Below are positions 17,366 to 26,677 of a DNA stretch of 64,000 bases, piece after piece. A program made the position numbers and the translations under genes. Origin of the DNA: Maridesulfovibrio salexigens DSM 2638 (GTDB lineage Bacteria > Desulfobacterota > Desulfovibrionia > Desulfovibrionales > Desulfovibrionaceae); contig NC_012881.1 in NCBI RefSeq assembly GCF_000023445.1, positions 1,927,501-1,991,500 of the forward strand, given 5' to 3'. Every line of letters starts with the position of its first letter. The stretch's first letter is position 1. Under the pieces are notes generated by a model that did not search any database, was not told the DNA's origin, and saw nothing but the letters and a program-made list of their open reading frames with translations.

Positions 17366-17599
17366 ATGAACCACCTAAAAAAATACGCAGATCAAGTTAA
17401 ATTCATATCTGATGAAATGAAAGCAGGGCATATGACTATGGCGCAAGGAGCTATTCAGTTGCAGGCGGTGGCAACCCTTGCTGAACAGGATGCAGCTGAG
17501 ACTGAAGATGAGCAGTATGCTGCTCGGCTGCGGAAGTTCGCGGAAATGATTTATGATGTGATTGATAAGATGAACCCGGAGCATCGGGTTATGCAGTAG
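17366..17599 (+). CDS. Hypothetical small soluble protein (77 aa)
   Basis: A short frame encodes a charged, mostly helical protein (MNHLKKYADQVKFISDEM at the start; EQYAARLRKFAEMIYDVI later) with no recognised domain. I used ATG 17366; an in-frame TTG lies 36 bases upstream, and neither has a clear ribosome site. It ends just before a bidirectional terminator, which supports it as a real transcribed gene. Function unknown. Confidence 0.5.
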   Translation: MNHLKKYADQVKFISDEMKAGHMTMAQGAIQLQAVATLAEQDAAETEDEQYAARLRKFAEMIYDVIDKMNPEHRVMQ

Positions 17600-17625
17600 C
17601 GTTTGTCTGTGGAGTGAATATTTAA

Positions 17626-17658
17626 AAAGCCCCTGTCTTGATAGGCAGGGGCTTTGTT
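17626..17658. terminator. Bidirectional terminator between two small convergent genes
   Basis: AAAGCCCCTG (17626-17635) pairs with CAGGGGCTTT (17646-17655). A-rich on the left and TTTG on the right allow use in both directions, for the 77-residue gene and the convergent membrane-protein gene. Confidence 0.8.
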
Positions 17659-18050
17659 TATTCTTGGGTCTGGTTTGATTGCATGATGACCGTCTGCTTG
17701 GTTGCGTTTCCGTTTTGGGGAGGCTCAACATTCTTCATGTGGAGGGAGAGTGAGATTCCCAGAATGATCAGGCCGGGCAGGATGTAGAATAGTCTCTTGG
17801 CTTTCTTGGCGTGCGCTATGATCACGCCGATGGAAGTTGCAAGCACCCCGATCTGGCCGAGTATGTCTACAAGCATAAACGGCTTACCTTCAGGTAGGGT
17901 TACAATATATACGATGATTGAAACTATGCAGTAGAGTGAAAAGAAAACGCCTAGTCCGCTCTGGCCTTTCTTTTTTGCATAAAATGATATTCCGATGATG
18001 CTCAGCAGTGTGAGTCCGGCTAGTACTATTGGAAGCAAGGTTAACCTCAT
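17658..18050 (-). CDS. Hypothetical small membrane protein (130 aa)
   Basis: The protein shows four hydrophobic segments (about residues 5-24, 33-52, 60-80 and 87-104), separated by short basic loops such as AKKKGQSG and HAKKAKR, and a polar tail rich in N and Q. No family is recognised. Base composition is close to that of the surrounding core genes, unlike the gene at 16489. The ATG at 18050 has no convincing ribosome site. Confidence 0.5.
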   Translation of the reverse strand: MRLTLLPIVLAGLTLLSIIGISFYAKKKGQSGLGVFFSLYCIVSIIVYIVTLPEGKPFMLVDILGQIGVLATSIGVIIAHAKKAKRLFYILPGLIILGISLSLHMKNVEPPQNGNATKQTVIMQSNQTQE

Positions 18051-18371
18051 TTTGTTTGTTGTTTATACATCCATTTTTCTGTGAAGTGGGTGAAACTGTC
18101 AAGTTAAGTTGGGAGAGTTGATAATTATGGATAATGTATTTTTGGGAGTGACTGTTTTGAGCGCTACTCTTCGTCTGTAATGATCTTCAAATGAAAATAA
18201 TGATCTTTTTGATACAAAAACTGAATAATTTAATCCGTAATCATGAAATAGCCGTACAATATACGCTGAAAAAAAATATCTTGTACACAATGCACAGGAT
18301 GGTTAAATAGTAGCCCCTTTTTACGTTTTAGGTTGTTTTTGTTTTCTTTACTTGTTCAAAAAGGATTTATT
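18051..18371. other. Intergenic region between divergent genes
   Basis: About 320 AT-rich bases lie between the divergent 130-residue membrane-protein gene and putP. A possible -35 TTGTAC at 18281 with an A/T-rich hexamer 16-17 bases on could serve putP, but the match is weak. No coding frame, RNA or repeat was recognised. Confidence 0.4.
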
Positions 18372-19844
18372 GTGATTCAGACTGAGACTTTGCTTACATT
18401 TGGTGTTTATCTGGTTTTCCTGCTTGCGGTGGGTTGGTATTTCTACAAACGCACTTCTAACATTGAAGGCTATATCCTCGGCGGACGTGGACTCGGCGGA
18501 TGGGTTACCGCTCTTTCCGCACAGGCTAGTGATATGTCCGGCTGGCTGCTCATGGGGCTTCCTGGAGCTGTTTATCTCGGTGGTATGACCGAGGCTTGGA
18601 TTGCTATCGGTCTTTTTGTGGGTACCGCGCTGAACTGGATTTTTGTGTCTGCCCGCTTGCGTGCTTATACCGAGATGACTGACACCCTCACAATCTCATC
18701 CTTTTTTGAAAAACGTTTTAATGATCCAACCAGTCTGCTTCGTGTCGGTTCTGCGGTCATTATTCTGATGTTCTTTACCATTTATTCTTCTTCCGGTCTG
18801 GTTGCTGCTGGTAAGCTCTTCGAATCCATGTTCAACATTGATTACTCTGTGGCTGTTATCACCGGGGCTGTCGTAATTGTTTCCTATACTTTTCTTGGCG
18901 GATTCATGGCTGTGTGCTGGACTGACTTCTTTCAGGGCGGTCTGATGTTCTTTGCCATTGTGCTTGTTCCGGTTCTTGGAACAATTGATAATGGCGGCAT
19001 CTCTGTTATTGAAGCAGAAATGGCAGCCAAGAATATTTCCACCAGCCTTTTCCATAATGGAGCGGGAACACCTCTTTCCATTATCGCAGTAATTTCCACC
19101 ATGGCTTGGGGGCTTGGTTATTTCGGTCAGCCGCATATCCTGACCCGTTTTATGGGTATCAGCTCTATCAAAGAGCTGCCTAAGGCTACAGCGGTCGCTC
19201 TTATCTGGGTTGTGATTTCCCTTGCCGGAGCAGTTGTTGTCGGTATGGTCGCTATTCCCATGTTTGACGGACTCCACGGCGGTGAGCAGGAAAAAGTTTT
19301 CATCTACATGATTTCCAAGCTCTTCAATCCTTGGGTGGGCGGTGTGCTGCTGGCTGCAATCCTGTCCGCGATTATGTCCACCATTGACTCCCAGCTTCTT
19401 GTTTCTTCTTCCGCTCTGACAGAGGATTTTTACAAGAAGATCCTGCGTCGTGATGCTTCTGAAAAAGAACTCATGCTCGTGGGACGCCTTTGCGTTCTGG
19501 TGATTTCAATCATTGCTATGAGTATGGCTCTGACTCCGGGTAACACTGTTCTCGGACTCGTTTCCTATGCTTGGGGCGGATTCGGTGCTGCTTTCGGTCC
19601 GGTTGTTCTCTTCTCGCTGTTCAGCAGGAAAACAACATGGATTTCCGCACTTTCCGGTATGATTGTCGGTACTCTTGTTCTTATTTTCTGGAAGGATGCA
19701 GGTCTTGGCGCAACTATGTATGAGATCGTTCCCGGATTCGTTGCAAACTTCCTGACCATCATGGCTGTGAATATGTTTGCTCCTCAGAAGGATGAACAGA
19801 TTCTGGCTGATTTTGATAAGATGAAAGAGGCTCTTAAGAAATAA
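18372..19844 (+). CDS. putP: Sodium/proline symporter
   Basis: This 490-residue sodium:solute symporter (SSS family, LeuT-like fold, 12-13 membrane helices) matches PutP along its length: YILGGRGLGGWVTALSAQASDMSGWLLMGLPGAVYLGG near the N-terminus, STIDSQLLVSSSALTEDFY with the Na+-site serines, and AWGGFGAAFGPVV. It imports proline with sodium, useful for osmoprotection or as a carbon source. I chose GTG 18372 because AAGGA lies about six bases upstream and homology starts there; the longer TTG/ATG frame adds 13 unlikely residues. Confidence 0.9.
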   Translation: MIQTETLLTFGVYLVFLLAVGWYFYKRTSNIEGYILGGRGLGGWVTALSAQASDMSGWLLMGLPGAVYLGGMTEAWIAIGLFVGTALNWIFVSARLRAYTEMTDTLTISSFFEKRFNDPTSLLRVGSAVIILMFFTIYSSSGLVAAGKLFESMFNIDYSVAVITGAVVIVSYTFLGGFMAVCWTDFFQGGLMFFAIVLVPVLGTIDNGGISVIEAEMAAKNISTSLFHNGAGTPLSIIAVISTMAWGLGYFGQPHILTRFMGISSIKELPKATAVALIWVVISLAGAVVVGMVAIPMFDGLHGGEQEKVFIYMISKLFNPWVGGVLLAAILSAIMSTIDSQLLVSSSALTEDFYKKILRRDASEKELMLVGRLCVLVISIIAMSMALTPGNTVLGLVSYAWGGFGAAFGPVVLFSLFSRKTTWISALSGMIVGTLVLIFWKDAGLGATMYEIVPGFVANFLTIMAVNMFAPQKDEQILADFDKMKEALKK

Positions 19845-19874
19845 GAGCTTGTTGTTTAGCTTAGTTAAGTTTAT

Positions 19875-19909
19875 AAGGCTCTGCCCGCTCTAGGGCAGGG
19901 CCTTTTTTT
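19875..19909 (+). terminator. Terminator of putP
   Basis: AAGGCTCTGCCC (19875-19886) pairs with GGGCAGGGCCTT (19893-19904), allowing one mismatch, and is followed by seven T. It lies about 30 bases after the putP stop. Confidence 0.9.
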
Positions 19910-19989
19910 ATTGAATCAAAGAGTGTAGGCTGATTCTTACTCGTCTGCATAGAATATATTTGGACAGTCATTTGTCCGGTGAGGTTAAC

Positions 19990-21156
19990 ATGTTGGATTT
20001 TGAACGTAAAAGTATTGTGTTGGTTACATGTCCCAAGAACTTCAGCCCGTATCTTGCGGAAGAGATGGGCAGGCTGGGCTACAAGGTCCGGGCAGAGCTT
20101 CCTGCGGGGGTAGAAACCAAGGCATCCCTGAATGACTGCATGCGCCTTAACCTCTGGGTGCGCTGCGGGCATAGGGTTATGTACCAGCTTAAGCGTTTCA
20201 AAGCCGATACTCCGGATCAGATGTACAATCAGGTTAAGGATATGGTCTGGGAGAAAATTCTTACCCCGGATAGCTACCTGTCCGTAACCTCGTCTGTTCG
20301 CACCGAGACTGTTAATGATTCCCGTTTCGCCAACGTAAAGGTTAAGGATGCTATTGTTGACCGCATTCGCGAGAAAACAGGACGTCGTCCTTCCTCAGGC
20401 CCGGATATGTCCGGTATTGTTGTTTTCCTGCATTGGAAAGACGATGAATGTACTGTTTATCTTGATACCTCAGGCGTGCCTCTTTCTCGCCGCGGTTACC
20501 GTAAATTCCCGGCCAAGGCTCCCTTACAGGAAACACTGGCTGCAACCCTGATCCGTGCTGCCAAATGGTACGGACGCGGGAATTTTGTTTCTCCCATGTG
20601 CGGTAGTGGAACCCTTGCTATTGAAGCTGCGCTCGTGGCTTTGAACGGTGCTCCCGGTTTGATGCGTGACAATTACGCGTTCATGAAAATTCCCGGATAC
20701 AATCCTGAGTATTGGGACAACCTCTGCATTGACGCTGAAGACAGGGAACGTGATTCCATTGAAGGCAAGATCATTGCTACCGATATTGATCCTGAAGTAG
20801 TTGAAGCTGCAAGGAAGAATGCCCGTGCTGCCGGGGTAGAGCATCATATTGAGTTTGATGTGTGCGATTTCCGCGAAACTCAGGTCCCTGACGGGGGTGG
20901 TGTAGTTATCATGAACCCTGAATACGGGGAGCGTCTTGGAAGCAAAACCAAGCTTGAAAAGATCTATACAGCCATCGGTGATTTCCTGAAGAACAAGTGT
21001 CAGGGATACAAGGGTTATATTTTTACCGGAAATCTTGAGCTGGCTAAATTTATCGGTCTTAAGTCTTCGCAAAGATTAATTTTCTATAATGCCAAGATTG
21101 AATGCCGTCTGCTGGAATTTGAAATTTTTAAAGGCAGTCGCAAGTCTCGCTATTAA
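19990..21156 (+). CDS. THUMP-domain class I rRNA methyltransferase (RlmL N-terminal type)
   Basis: This 388-residue protein has an N-terminal ferredoxin-like/THUMP region (to about residue 155) and a C-terminal UPF0020 methyltransferase domain: NFVSPMCGSGTLAIEAAL (SAM motif I) and MNPEYGERLG (motif IV, normally NPPYGERL). It resembles the first half of E. coli RlmL, which makes m2G in 23S rRNA. The catalytic-motif proline is replaced by glutamate here. GTGAGG six bases before ATG 19990 sets the start; an upstream in-frame ATG has no such site. Confidence 0.85.
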   Translation: MLDFERKSIVLVTCPKNFSPYLAEEMGRLGYKVRAELPAGVETKASLNDCMRLNLWVRCGHRVMYQLKRFKADTPDQMYNQVKDMVWEKILTPDSYLSVTSSVRTETVNDSRFANVKVKDAIVDRIREKTGRRPSSGPDMSGIVVFLHWKDDECTVYLDTSGVPLSRRGYRKFPAKAPLQETLAATLIRAAKWYGRGNFVSPMCGSGTLAIEAALVALNGAPGLMRDNYAFMKIPGYNPEYWDNLCIDAEDRERDSIEGKIIATDIDPEVVEAARKNARAAGVEHHIEFDVCDFRETQVPDGGGVVIMNPEYGERLGSKTKLEKIYTAIGDFLKNKCQGYKGYIFTGNLELAKFIGLKSSQRLIFYNAKIECRLLEFEIFKGSRKSRY

Positions 21157-21290
21157 GATTTTTTCTTTAAAGTCTTGAAAATAATTTTTTTAGAAGTTAA
21201 TTCCTAGCATGATAGTTGTGTAGTGATGCCTACAGCAGTTATCCGATTTTTTGTCTAAGTAATTATTTTGGGAAGTTAAGGAGATTTTTT

Positions 21291-21659
21291 ATGCCCCGGA
21301 TTCTCGTCGTAGATGATGATCCAATTTCACGTCAGGTTCTTAAAGCAATGCTTGAGAAAGAAGGGCACCTTGTTACGGAAGCCGAAGATGGAGTTAAGGC
21401 TGTAAAGGGGTACGACCGTAATCTGATCGATTTGGTTATCACAGATATTTTTATGCCTGAGAAAGAAGGCGTACAGACTGTCAGGGAATTGATGAAGGAA
21501 AACCCGGATATAAAGATTATCGCAGTGTCCGGCGGCAGTTCTTCTGCAAATTATGATTCGCTTGATTGGATTAAGATGTTTGGGGTGAAATACACTTTCA
21601 CTAAACCTTTTAATGCTAATGCTATTTTGGCCGCTATAGATGACCTTCTCGGATCATAG
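21291..21659 (+). CDS. Single-domain CheY-like response regulator
   Basis: This 122-residue protein is a stand-alone receiver domain. Acidic residues are at the N-terminus (VVDDDP), the phosphoacceptor is Asp52 (VITDIFMP), a Ser replaces the usual Thr in AVSGGS, and the conserved lysine is Lys105 (FTKPF). It has no output domain, so it should work through protein contact, such as with a flagellar switch or kinase. The start is set by AAGGAG just upstream. It is convergent with a chemoreceptor gene, but that does not show that they are partners. Confidence 0.9.
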   Translation: MPRILVVDDDPISRQVLKAMLEKEGHLVTEAEDGVKAVKGYDRNLIDLVITDIFMPEKEGVQTVRELMKENPDIKIIAVSGGSSSANYDSLDWIKMFGVKYTFTKPFNANAILAAIDDLLGS

Positions 21660-21729
21660 TTTTGATTTATTCAGTTAAGGCGTATTCGCTTTATGGATGC
21701 CCTGATCTAAAGCTTGAAAAAATGGATAG

Positions 21730-21758
21730 GGCAGGCTTCGTATTGGAAGAAGCCTGCC
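21730..21758. terminator. Hairpin between convergent regulator and chemoreceptor genes
   Basis: GGCAGGCTTC (21730-21739) pairs with GAAGCCTGCC (21749-21758). The T tract is poor rightward and six T lie nine bases away leftward, so it is a plausible but not ideal bidirectional terminator. Confidence 0.6.
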
Positions 21759-21780
21759 TCCAAATATCTTATCAGTTATT

Positions 21781-23646
21781 TTAATTTTTCATCTCATCAA
21801 TAAGATTGGTCATTATTATGGTCTGGTCTGATAATGTTTTGGCCGCTTCTTCAAAGTGGACCATGCCTTCTGCTGCCTGTTTTGATATTACGTCTACATC
21901 TTCAATACTTTTGTTGATTTCTTCACTGGTAGCTGATTGTTGTTCAGATGCTGTCGCTATCATTCTAACTTGATCACTTGCTTGTTCAACAAGTTTGACG
22001 ATTTCATCCAGAGCTACGCCTGACATACCGGCCCGTTCGGTGACTTCGGCAATAGCTTTTACTGAAGTTTCAACATTGGAGATGTTTTTCTGAGTGCCTA
22101 GTTGAATACCGCGAATTGCTTCTCCTACTTCGGTCGTTGCGGTCATGGTTTTTTCTGCCAGTTTTCGTACTTCATCAGCAACAACGGCAAAGCCTCTTCC
22201 TGCTTCTCCTGCCCGGGCAGCTTCAATCGCTGCGTTTAAGGCCAGTAAGTTTGTCTGGTCCGCAATGTCGGTTATGACATTCATGACTTCGCCAATGCCT
22301 TCAGCTCTATGTCCAAGCGAGGTGACATCCTCTTTGAGTTTCAAAGCATTCTCTTGCACAAGGTTTACACCCTGTACAACCTCGCCTACAATTGCAGCTC
22401 CTTCTTCCGCTTTATCTCTTGCTAGGTTTGCGGTAGTGGCCGTATCCGTCGCATTTTTTGCTACTTCAAACACCGTTGTATTCATCTCTTCCATAGCCGT
22501 AGCTGTCTCACTTATTCGATGTGACTGTTCTCGTATTCCAAGGCTGGACTCCTCGATTTGTTCTCCAAGTTTATGCGACGCGTGATTGATGGTATCCACT
22601 ACTTCTTCAAGTTGGGTGGCAGCTTGGATCATTCCTTCGGTCTTGGCTGTTTCCGCTTTTTGCTTGGCTTCGAGAGCTTCTGCTGTTGCAGCCTGAGCCT
22701 TTTCCTTTTCAATAGCTGCTTCATCTGATTTCCGCTCAGCTTCTCCTATAGTTTTTTTCAGATTGGAAATCATTGATACAAACACGCTGTATACACTTTG
22801 GGTGTCGCTTTGTGGCTGAAGCTCGACGTCCAGATTTCCAGAAGCGATGTGATGACTGACGCTGTATAGGTATCCGGGATCAATGCCAAGTTGTTTCAAA
22901 ACCTTATTGAACAGCCAGATAATCATTATCGTAGCAGCTACAACGATAAGGAGATTGGCAACAAATATTATTTTCCAGAATGAGCTGATCTCCAAAGCAT
23001 CCTGTACAGCTTTGAATGTTCTATTTTCCATTAGTACAAAGAATTCATCTACCGGTTTCATTATATTGGCTTTGTATCGGTGATAAGCAGCATCGTGTGT
23101 GAGTTGTCTGGACATTTCAAGGTCAGGTTCTTTTTTTACGGTAAACTGGCCTCTATCATCTTTGTAGAGGCCTTTTACTGCATTCATGGCGATCGTTTCA
23201 TTTTCGACAAGTCCGTCTGAGTTGTTTTTGGCTTCTTCAAGCTTTTGAAGTTCCTTGTCAGTAAATCCGGCTTCTTTCATTAGGTCCAGCAATGCGATCT
23301 TTTTGGTGTCCGAACGTGGCTTTAAATCTCCAGCAGCAACAAAATCCCAATAAATACGATGGTATGACTCTGGTCGTGGCTTGTTGCCATTGCGGATATC
23401 TAAAATGTCAAAATATTGCTTTTCGTAACTAGGATCTCCCGTAACAACATATGTTCGTGCAAGTCTGGTCAAGTCGTCGGAACTTTGCCTCAATTCATCA
23501 GCAAGTAGATAGGATGTAAAACGTTTTTCATACGCAGCACTTACTTTTTGTTGAGATTGTGTTAGCTGGTGAAAAGAAATCATTAAACAGAGTAACGAAA
23601 ATACAAGAAAACCTAACATAATCAAAAATTTTGAACGGACAGTCAT
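21781..23646 (-). CDS. Methyl-accepting chemotaxis protein
   Basis: This 621-residue chemoreceptor has a first membrane helix (about residues 8-27), a periplasmic ligand-binding region of about 200 residues, a second helix (around 215-240), a HAMP-like linker and a long coiled-coil signalling domain. The CheA/CheW contact tip reads [19 protein letters not shown], with [18 protein letters not shown] after it. The ligand is unknown. I chose the ATG at 23646 because GAGGTG lies just upstream and MTVRSKFL fits a receptor N-terminus; the longer frame adds 22 residues without a ribosome site. Confidence 0.93.
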   Translation of the reverse strand: MTVRSKFLIMLGFLVFSLLCLMISFHQLTQSQQKVSAAYEKRFTSYLLADELRQSSDDLTRLARTYVVTGDPSYEKQYFDILDIRNGNKPRPESYHRIYWDFVAAGDLKPRSDTKKIALLDLMKEAGFTDKELQKLEEAKNNSDGLVENETIAMNAVKGLYKDDRGQFTVKKEPDLEMSRQLTHDAAYHRYKANIMKPVDEFFVLMENRTFKAVQDALEISSFWKIIFVANLLIVVAATIMIIWLFNKVLKQLGIDPGYLYSVSHHIASGNLDVELQPQSDTQSVYSVFVSMISNLKKTIGEAERKSDEAAIEKEKAQAATAEALEAKQKAETAKTEGMIQAATQLEEVVDTINHASHKLGEQIEESSLGIREQSHRISETATAMEEMNTTVFEVAKNATDTATTANLARDKAEEGAAIVGEVVQGVNLVQENALKLKEDVTSLGHRAEGIGEVMNVITDIADQTNLLALNAAIEAARAGEAGRGFAVVADEVRKLAEKTMTATTEVGEAIRGIQLGTQKNISNVETSVKAIAEVTERAGMSGVALDEIVKLVEQASDQVRMIATASEQQSATSEEINKSIEDVDVISKQAAEGMVHFEEAAKTLSDQTIIMTNLIDEMKN

Positions 23647-23684
23647 TGCGCACCTCGTTAATGAATGATGGATACAACCTACAG

Positions 23685-23712
23685 AGTATATTATATTAGA
23701 CGATATTTGCAA
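23685..23712 (-). promoter_or_regulatory. Candidate sigma-70 promoter of the chemoreceptor gene
   Basis: On the minus strand TTGCAA (23712-23707), a 16-base spacer and TATACT (23690-23685) lie about 40 bases upstream of the ATG. This is a vegetative-type promoter; no sigma-28 flagellar promoter was found. Confidence 0.45.
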
Positions 23713-24028
23713 CGTGTAATTTTTTTTCGCTACGGTTGTGCTAAGTTTTATTTTAACTGTATATGCTTGAATTTAAACTGCCATAGAGTGGGGGAGGTAT
23801 GTCTGTATATTTTAGGATATTACAAAAGGTTGAGAACGGAGTTCTTTCCAAAAAATAGTGCCTTTATTGCGATGTTTATTGGCAATAATGCCGACTAGGA
23901 TTCATGCTTTTTCTTTTTGAAAGTCTGCGTCAGCAGAATGAGGCATAATTTTAAACTTGCGTTTAATCTGTTGCATCTTCGCTCATCCTGCCGTATTCCA
24001 TCTTTCAAAAAAGAACGGGAAATATTTA
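23713..24028. other. Intergenic region before phoH
   Basis: About 315 AT-rich bases hold no convincing gene. An open plus-strand frame (23665-23898) has no ribosome site and an unlikely composition. The phoH promoter should lie here, but no clear hexamer pair stands out. Confidence 0.4.
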
Positions 24029-25009
24029 ATGGCAGATAAACAAACATTTAGGGTTAAGCTTGAATTTGATGATGTAGGGCTGGCCAGCGTGCTGTTCGGT
24101 GCTCAGAACTCAAATCTTGATCTTATTTCACGTCAGTCCGGTGTCAGGATAGAGAGCAGGGGAAATTCCTTGCAACTCATTTCTGAAAATGAAGAACTCA
24201 TTGATCCGGTAGCAAAGGCATTTAACCAGCTGTATAAGTTGCTGAAATCGGGCAAGGAGGTCTTCCCGCAGGATGTGGAAGCCGCTTACCGTATTCTCTG
24301 CCGTGACCCTAAGGCTGATTTGATCAAAATTTTCCGTGACGAGCTTTTTGCGGTATCGCCCAAAAAGACGCTTACGCCGAGAACTTTGACCCAGCGTGCT
24401 TATTTTTCCGCCATCCGCGAAAACGATATGGTTTTTTCGGTTGGCCCTGCTGGGACAGGTAAAACTTATCTTGCCGTAGCCATGGCTGTTTATGCCTTGC
24501 AACGCAAAGAAGTTAACAGGATCATTCTGACCCGTCCTGCTGTTGAAGCCGGGGAAAAGCTCGGTTTTCTGCCCGGTGACCTCGTGGATAAGGTTAATCC
24601 CTACATGCGGCCTCTCTATGATTCCCTGTACGACATGCTTGATATGGGTAAAGTGCAGGATATGATCGAGGAGAATATCATTGAAATTGCGCCGTTGGCC
24701 TTCATGCGCGGACGGACCCTTTCCAATGCATTTGTCATTCTTGATGAGGCACAGAACACGACACCAGAGCAGATGAAAATGTTCATCACTCGTCTGGGAT
24801 TCGGTTCTAAGGCGGTCGTAACCGGTGATATCACCCAGATTGACCTGCCCAATCGTGAACCTTCCGGGCTGGTTGATGCTATCAATATTCTTCAAGACGT
24901 GCGCGGCATCAGCTTTATCAAGTTTGAGGATTCTGATGTTATCCGTCATCCGCTGGTGGCGCGGATCGTCAAAGCTTACGACTCCTACGAATGCAGAGGC
25001 AGTAAGTAA
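24029..25009 (+). CDS. phoH: PhoH family ATPase
   Basis: This 326-residue protein has an N-terminal KH-like segment and a PhoH P-loop domain: GPAGTGKT (about residues 138-145), TRPAVEAGEKLGFLPGD and the Walker B VILDEAQNT near 237. The family binds ATP and probably acts as an RNA helicase or RNA-processing factor; its gene is commonly next to ybeY, as here, where the two share a base (TAATG). I chose ATG 24029, where homology begins; an upstream GTG/ATG would add a non-homologous leader. Confidence 0.93.
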   Translation: MADKQTFRVKLEFDDVGLASVLFGAQNSNLDLISRQSGVRIESRGNSLQLISENEELIDPVAKAFNQLYKLLKSGKEVFPQDVEAAYRILCRDPKADLIKIFRDELFAVSPKKTLTPRTLTQRAYFSAIRENDMVFSVGPAGTGKTYLAVAMAVYALQRKEVNRIILTRPAVEAGEKLGFLPGDLVDKVNPYMRPLYDSLYDMLDMGKVQDMIEENIIEIAPLAFMRGRTLSNAFVILDEAQNTTPEQMKMFITRLGFGSKAVVTGDITQIDLPNREPSGLVDAINILQDVRGISFIKFEDSDVIRHPLVARIVKAYDSYECRGSK

Positions 25010-25464
25010 TGGGCGTGAACTTGAGTATAGAGTGTTCTTCTGATGCGAATTTTCCCCTTGCGAAAAGGGAATTATTGCATATGGCGGACATGTTGCTCGA
25101 GGTTCTTGGGCTGGAAGGCTTTGACTTTGATCTTAAAATAGTCAATGATGCCGCCATTGCAGAAGTTAATGAAGAATTTTTGGGATGCGTAGGGCCGACC
25201 AATGTGCTCAGCTTCCCTTTTTCCGAGACACCAGATCTGGAAAAGAACAGTTTTTTAGGAGAGATAGTTTTGTCTGTGGATACACTTGCCCGTGAAACCC
25301 GTCTCTACGGCCAGCAGCCGGAAGAGCATACTGTAAGATTGCTTGCGCATGCGCTGTTGCATCTTGCCGGGTACGATCACGGTCCTGAAATGTACTCCCT
25401 TACTGACTCTGCTGTTGAATCCGTATCTCCTGAGGTCCGACAGCGAACCTCGGGTTGGCAATAG
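25009..25464 (+). CDS. ybeY: rRNA maturation RNase YbeY
   Basis: This 151-residue zinc endoribonuclease has the catalytic signature HALLHLAGYDHG (H-x3-H-x5-H) near residue 114, preceded by TNVLSFPF. It trims 16S rRNA 3' ends and takes part in ribosome quality control. It overlaps phoH by one base, so the two are coupled. The stop codon falls inside the loop of a stem-loop (25451-25480) that may end the operon. Confidence 0.93.
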   Translation: MGVNLSIECSSDANFPLAKRELLHMADMLLEVLGLEGFDFDLKIVNDAAIAEVNEEFLGCVGPTNVLSFPFSETPDLEKNSFLGEIVLSVDTLARETRLYGQQPEEHTVRLLAHALLHLAGYDHGPEMYSLTDSAVESVSPEVRQRTSGWQ

Positions 25465-25523
25465 CTTAAAAGCCAACCCGTCCCTTTGCAGCATGATCCC
25501 GTCCGGGATTGTCCATATGCTGC
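25451..25523 (+). other. Two adjacent stem-loops after ybeY
   Basis: CGGGTTGGC (25451-25459) pairs with GCCAACCCG (25472-25480). GCAGCAT (25488-25494) pairs with ATGCTGC (25517-25523), enclosing ATCCCG/CGGGAT (25496-25501 and 25504-25509). No T-run follows, so they may be processing or stability elements rather than a standard terminator. Confidence 0.5.
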
Positions 25524-25579
25524 GCATGAGCAAATCCCGTTTTTGTCCTCTTTCTTAGACCATGATCATATATTTATGG

Positions 25580-25609
25580 TTTACAATGGCGGGTCTTATA
25601 GGCAATAAT
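25580..25609 (+). promoter_or_regulatory. Candidate promoter of argF
   Basis: TTTACA (25580-25585), an 18-base spacer and AATAAT (25604-25609) lie 60 bases before the argF start. It is a reasonable sigma-70 promoter, found by eye. No convincing ARG box was identified. Confidence 0.4.
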
Positions 25610-25670
25610 TCCCGATTGCAATTTTTCATTGTCATTTAAGGCTCACCTCAAATATATCTGGAGTTTTACG

Positions 25671-26648
25671 ATGATCAGACATCTTCTCAAAATTAATGAT
25701 GTTCCCCGTTCAGAACTCGGCCAGCTCCTGCTTCGCGCAAAAGAGCTGAAAGATAATAAAATCAGGAATAACGCCCTTGAAGGGAAAACCGTTATTATGA
25801 TTTTTGAAAAAGCTTCTACCCGTACCCGCGTATCATTTGACGTTGCTATTGAGCAGCTCGGTGGTCACTCTATTTTCATGACCCCTGCTGAATCTCAGCT
25901 CGGCAGAAGTGAGCCGCTGGAAGATACCGCACAGGTTCTTTCCCGCTATGCGGATGCGCTTGTTGTCCGTACTTTCGGACAGGATAAGGTACGTACCCTT
26001 GCTGAGTATGGTTCTGTTCCGGTCATCAACGCCCTGACTGACAGGTACCATCCTTGTCAGGTTTTGAGTGATATGCTGACTATCTATGAAAGAACTCCCG
26101 ATCTTGAGAACGTTCACGTTGCTTGGGTCGGTGACGGTAACAACATGGCTCATTCCTGGATCAATGCTGCCATTTACTTCCCGTTCTACCTGACACTTGC
26201 TTTCCCTAAAGGATATGAGCCTGACCACGATATTCTTTCCCGTGCCTTGTCCATGGGCGCAAAGATCAACTTGAGCTATGATCCGGTTGAAGCTGTTAAA
26301 GGCGCGCACTACGTCAACACTGACGTTTTTGCTTCCATGGGTCAGGAAGAAGAGCAGAAGAAACGTGAACTCGCTTTTGCCGCTTATCAGGTAAATGACG
26401 AGCTGCTCAAGCACGCTGATCCCGATTGTAAAGTAATGCATTGCCTGCCCGCACACCGTGGCGAAGAAGTTACAGCTGAAGTTCTGGACGGTCCCAGATC
26501 AATCATTTTTGATCAGGCTGAAAACAGACTTCACATGCAGAAAGCTATCCTTGAATGGGCAGTTAACGGCATTGAAGTGGATTACGATGCAGTGGAAAAG
26601 CTGCTCGGACCAGTTCAGGCTGTTCCGCACATGCATACTATTGAATAA
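25671..26648 (+). CDS. argF: Ornithine carbamoyltransferase
   Basis: This 325-residue enzyme makes citrulline from ornithine and carbamoyl phosphate. The carbamoyl-phosphate loop STRTR is at about residues 50-54, the HPCQ motif appears as [12 protein letters not shown], and the ornithine loop HCLP lies near residue 257 ([11 protein letters not shown]). CTGGAG before ATG 25671 sets the start. argG follows after 29 bases, and argH lies beyond a repeat-bearing gap, giving the last three arginine steps in order. Confidence 0.95.
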   Translation: MIRHLLKINDVPRSELGQLLLRAKELKDNKIRNNALEGKTVIMIFEKASTRTRVSFDVAIEQLGGHSIFMTPAESQLGRSEPLEDTAQVLSRYADALVVRTFGQDKVRTLAEYGSVPVINALTDRYHPCQVLSDMLTIYERTPDLENVHVAWVGDGNNMAHSWINAAIYFPFYLTLAFPKGYEPDHDILSRALSMGAKINLSYDPVEAVKGAHYVNTDVFASMGQEEEQKKRELAFAAYQVNDELLKHADPDCKVMHCLPAHRGEEVTAEVLDGPRSIIFDQAENRLHMQKAILEWAVNGIEVDYDAVEKLLGPVQAVPHMHTIE

Positions 26649-26677
26649 GAATAATTATATTTTTAAGGATTTATAAG

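Noticed and set aside
16319-18050. Genomic island integrated at tRNA-Leu
   Set aside because: No integrase and no repeat of the tRNA 3' end were seen downstream; only one gene has deviating composition.
23665-23898. 77-codon plus-strand frame before phoH
   Set aside because: No ribosome site, Phe/Tyr-rich random-looking translation, and it overlaps the promoter region of the chemoreceptor gene.
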